Shown piece by piece: positions 1 through 5,676 of a DNA stretch of 7,596 nucleotides; position 1 is the first letter of the stretch; each line of letters starts with the position of its first letter. The DNA comes from Candidatus Bathyarchaeota archaeon (GTDB lineage: Archaea; Thermoproteota; Bathyarchaeia; TCS64). The stretch lies in contig JAGTQJ010000072.1 of assembly GCA_018396515.1 (NCBI GenBank), positions 1-7,596 of the forward strand. Reading direction: 5' to 3'. The notes beneath the pieces are model-generated. The model had not been told where the DNA came from. It searched no databases and worked only from the letters and a program-made list of their open reading frames with translations. The position numbers and the translations under genes were made by a program.

Positions 1-35
1 ACCTCATTTAGGCAGGAGTCGGGGGAGATGGGTTG
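1..35 (+). other. Upstream part of the FtsJ frame, shifted by one base
   Basis: Frame 1 is open from the first base and reads T-S-F-R-Q-E-S-G-E-M-G before a TGA at 34-36. This is the kind of sequence that sits between the PGGW loop and the second strand in FtsJ proteins. The main frame downstream begins immediately after it. In that main frame, a TAG at 9-11 blocks extension further upstream. A single base missing from the G run at 30-32 would join the two frames. The residue match to the family is from memory, not from an alignment. Confidence 0.5.
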
Positions 36-497
36 ATAGTGGGAGTGGATCAGAGGCCTATACCACCTCTTCCGCTTGAGAATGTGAAGACGATAGTTGG
101 GGATGTAAGGGATGATGAAATAATTGAGCTGTTATGCAGCGTATTCAGAGAGGGCATCGATGTTCTCCTCTCAGATCTATCCCCGGATGTCTCAGGGGTC
201 TGGGAGGTTGACCAATCAAGGCAGATCGAGCTAGCGAAGGCCGCTCTTAGAGTTGCCAAGAGCCTTCTCAGAGCCGAGGGATGGGCTGTCATCAAGGTTT
301 TCCAAGGAGCAGATTTCGAGGCCTTCATCGAGGAGGTGAAGAACTCATTCAACTATGTCAGGGTTGTGAAGCCCCAGGCTTCTAGGAAGAGGAGCGCGGA
401 GGTGTACATCGTGGCTAGGGGGCTGAGATCCGGAGATGCTACAGCTAGGAGGCGATCTCCTTCAGAACCCTTGCCACGAGGGTATTCGCCTGGATAA
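33..497 (+). CDS. FtsJ/RlmE-type 2'-O-ribose RNA methyltransferase, C-terminal part, apparent frameshift
   Basis: SAM-dependent methyltransferase of the RrmJ/FtsJ family, which methylates ribose 2'-OH in rRNA or tRNA. The visible frame begins in the second Rossmann strand (LIVGVDQRPI). It then carries the catalytic-core motifs: SDLSPDVSG with Asp48, VIKVFQG with Lys88, and SAEVYIVARG with Glu123. These match the D, K and E of the family's K-D-K-E tetrad. The first Lys and the DLGxxPGG SAM motif are absent and should lie upstream of the window. TTG 33 is only a formal start. Bases 1-33 read T-S-F-R-Q-E-S-G-E-M-G in frame 1 and join smoothly to L-I-V-G-V-D if one G is added to the GGG run at 30-32. 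I therefore see a frameshifted longer gene of about 200 residues, or a base error. The last ~22 residues look non-homologous and overlap the opposing AroM gene. Family assignment is secure; integrity is not. Confidence 0.85.
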   Translation: MIVGVDQRPIPPLPLENVKTIVGDVRDDEIIELLCSVFREGIDVLLSDLSPDVSGVWEVDQSRQIELAKAALRVAKSLLRAEGWAVIKVFQGADFEAFIEEVKNSFNYVRVVKPQASRKRSAEVYIVARGLRSGDATARRRSPSEPLPRGYSPG

Positions 498-1131
498 CAG
501 GCCTCCCGGTCCTCTCCCTGATCAGCAACTTGGCCTTATAACCGAAGCCCATACAGTTCAGGAGGATGAGATCGAGGTTCCTCTCCGCAAGCCTCTCAGC
601 GAGCGCGGCTATCTCACCCTCCGAGCCGTAGGGGGATGCTGCATCCGCGTAGACCTCAAGCCCCTCCCGCCCCCACTCCCTATGGGCGTGGGCTGTCTGC
701 TCCTTAGCGGGGTAGACTACACCCAGCCTACCCCTCCTTATGGCCGCGTTGACGGCCCCCCTTACAATCTCTGACGGCGTCACGATCAGCGCCTTTGACT
801 TGAACTCCGGGAACCTCCCGGTGCACAGGAGCAGTATGATCTCCACCTCATCCTCGAGTTCCGAGATCCTCTTCTGGATCAATGGGACGATGAAACTCTT
901 CGTCACCTTCACCTCTCTTCCATCCCTCATCCTCGTAACGAGGATCTCCTCTCCCTCTCTAATAGGGAGCCCCTCCACATCTCGGGATGTGTAGTCGTCT
1001 AGGGCCCCTGCCTCAAGAACCTCGAACTCTCGGCCTAGGATCATCATCATGTCTGGGAGTATATCGGTCCTAGGCGACTGCCCGAGTGTTACTAAGCCTA
1101 TCCTCTTCATCACTCTTAGTATCGCCTTCAT
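445..1131 (-). CDS. AroM family protein (Asp/Glu/hydantoin racemase-like fold)
   Basis: This 228-residue protein has the length and layout of the AroM family: IGLVTLGQSPRTD near the N terminus (11-23), a central LLLCTGRFPEF (101-111), a second strand-loop LLNCMGFGYKAK (190-201), and PVIQANTLVARVL at the end. Function is unknown; the E. coli namesake sits beside aroL, but no shikimate gene is visible here. Cys103 and Cys193 sit in equivalent loops of the two halves, as the catalytic cysteine pair does in Asp/Glu racemases. A cofactor-independent racemase or lyase is therefore possible but unproven. It starts 26 bases after the helicase stop, so it is almost certainly cotranscribed with it. ATG 1131 is taken as start. 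The Met at codon 8 (1110) is a fair alternative, because homology begins around KRIGLVTLG. Its C terminus overlaps the convergent FtsJ frame by 53 bases. Confidence 0.85.
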   Translation of the reverse strand: MKAILRVMKRIGLVTLGQSPRTDILPDMMMILGREFEVLEAGALDDYTSRDVEGLPIREGEEILVTRMRDGREVKVTKSFIVPLIQKRISELEDEVEIILLLCTGRFPEFKSKALIVTPSEIVRGAVNAAIRRGRLGVVYPAKEQTAHAHREWGREGLEVYADAASPYGSEGEIAALAERLAERNLDLILLNCMGFGYKAKLLIRERTGRPVIQANTLVARVLKEIAS

Positions 1132-1157
1132 TCCCTAGATATTCTTGACGCTGGATT

Positions 1158-4019
1158 TTATAGGAACCGGTTTTTGAGGGCATTCCTCTCCGCCTCTATG
1201 ATCGCCTTGAAGAACTCCTCAGACTCGTCCTTCGTCTCCTCAAGTATGTCCCAAGCCTCCTTGAACTCGACGCGTTTGGCTGAGGCTACTATGGCCCCCC
1301 TCCTCCCATATATGGAGACAAGCCTTGCGGAGTCCCTTCCCCGGCTCCACCACCATGAAAACTCCTTGGGGATTCTATGGTCGGCCTGGGCCATTGCCAT
1401 CCTCACCTCCTCAACGCTCCTGTCGAAGATCCCAACCTCGGTCGAGCCGCAGTTTGGGCATTTTATAACCTCTGGGAGATCCTTTATCCTCCTACTCTCG
1501 ACATACTCCCTGCACCTTAGGCATCCCAGTACCCTGAACTCATTTAGGAGGCGGGCTCTCGCTGACTCGTATATGACCCTATCCATCTTCTCCGGCGGGA
1601 CGACGTCTGTCTTCATCTTGATGCTCTCTATGGCGACCATTGCAAGGGGGCTCAGCTCTCCCCCCGTCTCAAGCCTCTCCACCATTATCTCTCCAGAGGA
1701 GATGGATTCGAGAATCCTGATGGTTGCCTCCTGATCCAGATCTTTCTCCAGGGTTTCCCTAAGAGCCTCCTCGAAGATGCATGTACCCTCGAAGCTCTTG
1801 GCCAGCCTACCTAAAGTCACATTGCTGAAGTTCACACTCTTGCTAAGGGCTCCGGATTTCCTCCCCACATTTATCAATCGCCTCTTAAACAGACCGGATC
1901 TCGTGACAGCACCCCTAAGGATCTCCTTGACATCTCTCCTCGCCAGTTCCCTCAACAGATTGGAAACGTAGTCTCCATCGATACCCCCAGCCGCCTGGAT
2001 GACAACCCTATAGGGGTCGTGCTGGAGACCTACAGGGTATCCTGTCTCCTCCGAGATAATGTGGCCCAGAAGGATCGAGAGGGTTCTATTAACTAGGGTT
2101 CCAAAGCTCATGTGGATTATGATGTTCTCCTCCCACTCCTCGACCAAGATCCTATTATCCGTCGGCACCTTGAGGCCTCTTCTCACCTGCTCAACGATGG
2201 GTTCAATGCCTTTTAGTATCGTCTCGAACCTGGCTGGGTAAGCCTCAGATAGCTCGGCGGCGATCTCCTCAGGGTTAACCCCTTCTCTTAGCTCCTGCTC
2301 CACCTTTGCCTTAATGGAACCCACCTCCAGAGCCACCTCGAGCGGAACTGGGATCTCCTCCCCCACCCAGCTCGGTATGGCCCCTGTGGGATCGTCCTCC
2401 GCCCTTACATAGATCTTGTCGCTGTAGATGTTCAGTATCTTCCAGGGCCTCCCCCTTATTATGAACTTGACCCCCGGCCTTGCATACTCGGCGACGAACG
2501 CCTCGTGGAGTATCCCGACGGGGTTCTCATCCTCCACATCTATCACGAGGTAATCCTTCTCGTCGGGGATCATGGAGAGGTTGTTGAAGAAGTAGTTGTA
2601 GAGGGTTTTTCTCTCGCCCCTCGGCTTTATTAGGAGTTCATCCTCCTCTGATAGCCATGCTAATCTGGGGAACCTGTCATGCATATATCTCGCGACGAAC
2701 CTTATGTCATCCTCATCCAGATCCCTATATGGATAGGCGCCCCTGAAGAGGCTCTTTATCTGGAGATAGTATATTCGGCCCCTCGACATCAGCTCCGCGA
2801 CGATCTGGTTTATAAGGACATCGTACGGCTTGTAAGGTATCTTCACGGGTTCGAGCTCCTCGTTTTGGGCCCTCCTACAGATGACCATAGACTCGAGTAC
2901 ATCGTCGCTGTCTAGGGCTATGATGATCCCTTTAGCCCCCCCTCCGACCCTATGCCCACTCCTCCCGACCCTCTGGAGAAGCCTGGTCACCTGCCTGGGA
3001 GAGTTGTACTGTATCACCAGGTCTATGCTTCCAATGTCTATACCCAGCTCGAGGGAGCTTGTGCACACGACCGTTCTTAGTTCACCCGATTTCAAGCCCT
3101 TCTCAGCGGCGATCCTGCTCGTCTTTGCTAGGGATCCGTGATGGATGCTGAGGGGGAAGTCCAGATCCCATATGTTGAATCTGCTAGCCAGGACCTCAGA
3201 GGTGGCCCTGGTATTTGTGAATATCAGCGTGGTCTTATGCCTCTCGACGAGCTCCTTCATCACCCTGAGCCTTGTGGCCACCTCAGGGTAGGTGTAGAGC
3301 TGTGATGCCAGGTAATAGTCCTCTGGCTCAGGTTCGGGGCAGATTATGTCGAGGCTCATCTCCCTAGCCATGGATACCTGGACCACCTCCACCTCTCGGC
3401 CAACCCCGACTAGGAATCTCCCCACCTCCTCTGGGCTGCCGATCGTGGCGCTCAGCCCTATGAGCTGGAACTCTTCCTGCGCTATCTGCCTGAGCCTCTC
3501 AAGGGCTATGCTAAGCTGGCATCCCCTCTTGTTATCGGCGAGCTCGTGGATCTCGTCTATTATAACCCACCTCACATGCCTCAGGTAGCGCCTCATCGTC
3601 CTGCCCATCAATACGGCCTGGAGGGTCTCGGGTGTGGTTATCAACATCTCCGGGGGGGATCTCCTCTGACTGTCCCTCTCCCTGTTGGTGGTGTCACCAT
3701 GCCTGACGGCCAGGCTTATGTCCAGCCGGTTACACCACCATGTGAACCTATCGAGGATGTCCCTATTCAAAGCCCTCAAAGGTGTGATGTAGAGGATGCT
3801 GATACCCGGTGGACGAGCCCCTCTCATCAGGAACATGTGGAATACCGGGAGGAGGGCTGCCTCAGTCTTTCCCGTGGCGGTTGGCGAGATGAGGAGGACA
3901 TTCCTACCCTCAAGGATGAGCGGTATGATCCTCCTCTGGGGCTCTGTAGGCTGGTTGAAGCCCTTCTCCTCCAGCAACCTCCTTATCGGACGGCAAAGAA
4001 TTGAGAAAGGCTCCTCCAC
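1158..4019 (-). CDS. lhr: Lhr-type superfamily 2 ATP-dependent helicase
   Basis: ATP-dependent DNA or RNA helicase of the Lhr (large helicase-related) family, which in archaea is implicated in DNA repair and RNA metabolism. Motifs in order: Q-motif region FNQPTEPQ (21-28), Walker A SPTATGKT (45-52), TPLRALN (79-85), TTPETL (128-133), DEIH box (155-158), SAT (190-192), IFTNTRATSE (266-275), TSSLELGIDIG (320-330) and QRVGRSGHR (349-357). The Lhr-specific region follows: winged helix plus beta-barrel, with RGRPWKI around 522-528. Near the C terminus C833-x2-C836 and C854-x2-C857 form a likely zinc ribbon, and then an acidic helical tail. At 953 aa it is typical of archaeal Lhr, not the ~1,500-residue bacterial form. 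GTG 4019 is the only reasonable start because an in-frame TAG lies two codons upstream. It heads an operon with the AroM gene. Walker A has Ala48 where Gly is more common. The Lhr subgroup needs a tree. Confidence 0.95.
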   Translation of the reverse strand: MEEPFSILCRPIRRLLEEKGFNQPTEPQRRIIPLILEGRNVLLISPTATGKTEAALLPVFHMFLMRGARPPGISILYITPLRALNRDILDRFTWWCNRLDISLAVRHGDTTNRERDSQRRSPPEMLITTPETLQAVLMGRTMRRYLRHVRWVIIDEIHELADNKRGCQLSIALERLRQIAQEEFQLIGLSATIGSPEEVGRFLVGVGREVEVVQVSMAREMSLDIICPEPEPEDYYLASQLYTYPEVATRLRVMKELVERHKTTLIFTNTRATSEVLASRFNIWDLDFPLSIHHGSLAKTSRIAAEKGLKSGELRTVVCTSSLELGIDIGSIDLVIQYNSPRQVTRLLQRVGRSGHRVGGGAKGIIIALDSDDVLESMVICRRAQNEELEPVKIPYKPYDVLINQIVAELMSRGRIYYLQIKSLFRGAYPYRDLDEDDIRFVARYMHDRFPRLAWLSEEDELLIKPRGERKTLYNYFFNNLSMIPDEKDYLVIDVEDENPVGILHEAFVAEYARPGVKFIIRGRPWKILNIYSDKIYVRAEDDPTGAIPSWVGEEIPVPLEVALEVGSIKAKVEQELREGVNPEEIAAELSEAYPARFETILKGIEPIVEQVRRGLKVPTDNRILVEEWEENIIIHMSFGTLVNRTLSILLGHIISEETGYPVGLQHDPYRVVIQAAGGIDGDYVSNLLRELARRDVKEILRGAVTRSGLFKRRLINVGRKSGALSKSVNFSNVTLGRLAKSFEGTCIFEEALRETLEKDLDQEATIRILESISSGEIMVERLETGGELSPLAMVAIESIKMKTDVVPPEKMDRVIYESARARLLNEFRVLGCLRCREYVESRRIKDLPEVIKCPNCGSTEVGIFDRSVEEVRMAMAQADHRIPKEFSWWWSRGRDSARLVSIYGRRGAIVASAKRVEFKEAWDILEETKDESEEFFKAIIEAERNALKNRFL

Positions 4020-4056
4020 CGACTATCCCGCCAGCTCAAGATAATGAAACCGCCGA

Positions 4057-4066
4057 GAATAAAAAC
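4057..4066 (-). promoter_or_regulatory. Possible TATA box for the lhr-aroM operon
   Basis: The minus strand reads GTTTTTATT about 40 bases before the GTG start at 4019, the best A/T-rich match in this otherwise GC-rich gap. It would place transcription start near 4035 and give a short leader with no strong Shine-Dalgarno sequence. The same T run directly follows the tRNA-like sequence at 4067-4091, so it could equally be a relic tRNA terminator. Confidence 0.3.
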
Positions 4067-4091
4067 CATGCCGAGCGGGATTCGAACTCGA
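4067..4091 (-). other. Degenerate tRNA 3'-end-like sequence (T-arm plus acceptor strand)
   Basis: Read on the minus strand this stretch has a canonical T-loop, TTCGAAT, followed by CCCGC and then TCGGCA, with an oligo-T run a few bases later. That is the order of a tRNA gene's 3' end. The 5' side of the T-stem, TCGAG, pairs with CCCGC at only three of five positions. I found no D-arm, anticodon arm or matching 5' acceptor in the adjoining bases, which run into the DUF1805 gene. It is not a working tRNA by itself. It may be an old attachment-site remnant, a piece of a split tRNA, or chance. Confidence 0.3.
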
Positions 4092-4094
4092 AGG

Positions 4095-4113
4095 GGTTAA
4101 ATCCTTGATTTAA
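4095..4113 (+). promoter_or_regulatory. Promoter of the DUF1805 gene with a perfect inverted repeat
   Basis: TTAAATC-CTT-GATTTAA (4097-4113) is a perfect 7-base inverted repeat around three bases. Its left arm, GGTTAAAT, is also a plausible archaeal TATA box. Its centre lies about 29 bases before the ATG at 4129, which predicts a leaderless or nearly leaderless mRNA. No Shine-Dalgarno sequence precedes the ATG, in agreement. The right arm would sit between TATA box and start site, where a repressor could block polymerase. Regulation by this palindrome is inference. Confidence 0.45.
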
Positions 4114-4128
4114 TATTTTCTCAAACCA

Positions 4129-4422
4129 ATGATTGAGATAGATCAGATTAAGGTGGGAGATAGATCTCTCCTTGCCTTGAAGGTTGAGATGCCCGAAGCG
4201 CCTCCTCTACTGCTCATAAGAGGTGAGAGGGGTTTCGTCATGTGTGGATACTTGAACCTGGAGGTGGCTGAGAGGCTGGGATTGGCAGCAGCCGTTGTTA
4301 CAGGGGTGAAGAGCTTCGAGGACGTCTTGAACTCTCAGATAAAGGGGGCCACGACAAAGGCTTCAGCCCTCGGCCTGCAGACAGGGAAGACGGTTAGAGA
4401 TGTGATAGGCCTCATCGCTTAG
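4129..4422 (+). CDS. DUF1805 (YunC-like) domain protein
   Basis: Small 97-residue protein matching the DUF1805 family, also known from Bacillus YunC. Recognisable parts are a strand-rich N-terminal half (MIEIDQIKVGDRSLLALKVE), the hallmark turn RGFVMCGYLN at roughly 34-43 with Cys39, and a C-terminal half in the pattern GVKSFEDVLNSQIKGATTKASALGLQTGKTVRDVI. The family is common in archaea and Firmicutes, and its biochemical role is unknown. The protein has no signal peptide or membrane segment, so it is probably cytoplasmic. ATG 4129 fits the family N terminus and the promoter spacing. It is a single-gene unit, divergent from the helicase and convergent with the metallo-hydrolase gene, leaving only 18 bases between stops. 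Nothing in the neighbourhood gives a clear functional hint. Confidence 0.85.
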   Translation: MIEIDQIKVGDRSLLALKVEMPEAPPLLLIRGERGFVMCGYLNLEVAERLGLAAAVVTGVKSFEDVLNSQIKGATTKASALGLQTGKTVRDVIGLIA

Positions 4423-4440
4423 GATTGGGATGAATAGGGA

Positions 4441-5046
4441 CTAAGTCGCCTCGCAGAGCATCTTAACCTTCCTCTTAGCATCCCTGAGCAGGTTCCTACC
4501 ATGAGAGAGGAGTAGGATGTCGAAGTCGTAGAATAGGAGCCTCTTCAGCTCCCTCTTAGCGGTATAAGCATCTAGGCTGTACCTATCTGGTGGAGGGTGG
4601 AGGTTTCCATCCTCGTCCCCGAAGATGGTGTCCCCGGCTATGATGGCCCTCTGCCTGAATAGGTAGAAGGAGAGGTTTCCAACAGTGTGGCCCGGGACAT
4701 GGATAGCCTCTATCCCTCCGCACAGGTCTATATAGTCTCCGTGCCTAAGGCCCCTGTCAACCTTAACCCCCGTCTCCTCCTCGATATCCCTCATCTCGCC
4801 CTCCCCCGAGGCGACATCCGCCCCGGTCAACTCCTTAATCCGAGCTAGGTTGCCTATGTGGTCTCCATGCCCATGGGTTAACAGTATGAGCTTCACATCC
4901 CTCCAACCCCTGCCCATTTCACTGATCGCCTTCCCTATCGTCTCTATGTCCTCAGGCATGTATCCGGTATCGAAGAGGATGAGCCCCTCTGGGCAGTCTA
5001 GGAGGTAGACTTTAAGGTCTAAACCATCGGTGGGCGATAGGCTCAC
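4441..5046 (-). CDS. Metallo-beta-lactamase-fold hydrolase, N terminus uncertain
   Basis: Cytoplasmic metal-dependent hydrolase of the MBL superfamily. The zinc-binding set is complete: THGHGDH (His58, His60, Asp62, His63), His120 in VPGHTVGN, Asp139 in AGDTIFGD, and His182 in LLSHGRN. LILFDTGY (23-29) is the usual strand before the active site. Glyoxalase II-like, thioesterase-like and quorum-lactonase-like members share this pattern, so the substrate cannot be named. GTG 5046 is the only standard start in frame, but the family-like N terminus continues upstream as L-I-D-G-I-R-C-V, up to a TGA at 5074-5076. The strong Shine-Dalgarno AAGGGGGTGATG lies near 5072-5083, 25-30 bases too far from GTG 5046. 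This points to a one-base indel or an unusual ATA/ATT start near 5055-5064. It lies 104 bases downstream of the winged-helix regulator gene on the same strand and converges with DUF1805. Confidence 0.88.
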   Translation of the reverse strand: MSLSPTDGLDLKVYLLDCPEGLILFDTGYMPEDIETIGKAISEMGRGWRDVKLILLTHGHGDHIGNLARIKELTGADVASGEGEMRDIEEETGVKVDRGLRHGDYIDLCGGIEAIHVPGHTVGNLSFYLFRQRAIIAGDTIFGDEDGNLHPPPDRYSLDAYTAKRELKRLLFYDFDILLLSHGRNLLRDAKRKVKMLCEAT

Positions 5047-5071
5047 ACACCTAATCCCATCTATTAAGTCC

Positions 5072-5110
5072 CATCACCCCCTTGATAAAGGTCTAATAAG
5101 GGGCTTATAA
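5072..5110 (-). promoter_or_regulatory. Promoter and ribosome binding site of the metallo-hydrolase gene
   Basis: On the minus strand GTTATAAG (around 5103-5110) and CTTATTAG (5093-5100) are TATA-like. Downstream of them AAGGGGGTGATG contains a near-perfect Shine-Dalgarno GGGGGTGA. The binding site suits a start around 5060-5072, not the GTG at 5046, and this is the main argument that the annotated start is too short. ATG 5071-5073 itself reads only M-G-L-N-R-W-D before a TAG. Confidence 0.45.
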
Positions 5111-5150
5111 CTTTGAACATCCACTCAATAGTTTGGAGTAGCCCTCCTTC

Positions 5151-5582
5151 TTAACATGGTGAGTTATTTACAAGCTTGATGAGCTTCTCAGCCGCTAATG
5201 GGTTGTTTTCCAGCGAATCATATATTCCCATGATAGTCTGCTCTGGAAAATCTTTTATCAGGCTTTCAATAACCATTTTTGCTATATATCTCTTGAAGCC
5301 TTCCTCGTCAAGTTTTTGGAAATACTTTCTCCTCGCTCCCCCCTTGCAGGTCTCGGTCTCGTATTTTATAACATCATACTCGCACATCTCGTTAAGGAAG
5401 TTTATGATTGACGCTCTTGATACCGTCCTAGTTTTCAAAATCTTGTTAACATGATCACATATCTCACGGGAGGTTAATCCTTTATCTGGATTCTTCCATA
5501 TTACTTCAAGAACCTTTATCTGATAATCTCTTAAAACCTTCTCCAAACCATTTCTACTCGTATCTAGAACTATCGGCAACAC
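5151..5582 (-). CDS. Winged-helix transcriptional regulator (BlaI/MecI-like)
   Basis: DNA-binding protein of 143 residues. A first helix (DYQIKVLEVIWKNP, 19-32) leads into a helix-turn-helix: LTSREICDHVNKIL (36-49), then the recognition helix TVSRASIINFLNEM (53-66). A beta-wing with a basic turn follows (CKGGARRKYFQKL, 79-91), then a helical C-terminal half that probably dimerises. The LTSREI...SRASIINFLN pattern resembles the BlaI/MecI/CopY or MarR-like winged-helix groups; the exact family is uncertain. Cys41, Cys67, Cys79 and Cys143 are present, but with no clear metal site. GTG 5582 is the longest start. TTG 5579 is spaced better (6 bases) from the Shine-Dalgarno AAAGGTGA at 5586-5593. 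The gene looks AT-richer than its neighbours, with more AAA, TTT and ATT codons, which suggests later acquisition. Its target may be its own promoter (repeats at 5630-5663) and perhaps the hydrolase gene downstream. Confidence 0.8.
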   Translation of the reverse strand: MLPIVLDTSRNGLEKVLRDYQIKVLEVIWKNPDKGLTSREICDHVNKILKTRTVSRASIINFLNEMCEYDVIKYETETCKGGARRKYFQKLDEEGFKRYIAKMVIESLIKDFPEQTIMGIYDSLENNPLAAEKLIKLVNNSPC

Positions 5583-5585
5583 AAG

Positions 5586-5624
5586 TCACCTTTGGTGAGG
5601 GAAGTCATTGTTCTATTATAAAAG
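5586..5624 (-). promoter_or_regulatory. TATA box and Shine-Dalgarno of the winged-helix regulator gene
   Basis: On the minus strand CTTTTATAATA (5614-5624) is a strong archaeal TATA box, centred about 37 bases before GTG 5582. Shine-Dalgarno AAAGGTGA (5586-5593) follows. Predicted transcription start is near 5592, leaving a leader of about 10 bases that holds little more than the ribosome binding site. Confidence 0.6.
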
Positions 5625-5629
5625 TGTTA

Positions 5630-5663
5630 GTATACAAGGAGATATATTGAGTATACAGGAGAT
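5630..5663. repeat. Two tandem GTATACA(A)GGAGAT repeats, possible operator
   Basis: GTATACAAGGAGAT (5630-5643) and GTATACAGGAGAT (5651-5663) are near-identical direct copies. They differ by one A and start 21 bases apart, two turns of B-form DNA. Each begins with the palindrome GTATAC. They lie just upstream of the regulator's TATA box and between its promoter and the thioesterase stop, a position suited to a DNA-binding protein acting on the same face of the helix. Binding by the adjacent regulator is inference. Confidence 0.55.
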
Positions 5664-5676
5664 CGAGATTTAGATC

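Noticed and set aside
50..352. 100-codon minus-strand frame at the left end
   Set aside because: It is opposite the FtsJ motifs, and its Ser/Arg/Thr-rich sequence is typical of a reverse-strand shadow.
436..774. Open frame of 112 codons on the plus strand
   Set aside because: It lies opposite the AroM gene, which has clear family motifs; composition and sequence look like antisense shadow.
3546..4004. 152-codon plus-strand frame, plus several shorter plus-strand frames across 1174-4044
   Set aside because: All are antisense to the helicase, whose motifs fix the coding strand. They show no recognisable domain and no promoter.
4067..4091. Intact tRNA gene
   Set aside because: The T-stem has two mismatches, and no D-arm, anticodon arm or 5' acceptor strand could be found next to it; kept only as a possible relic.
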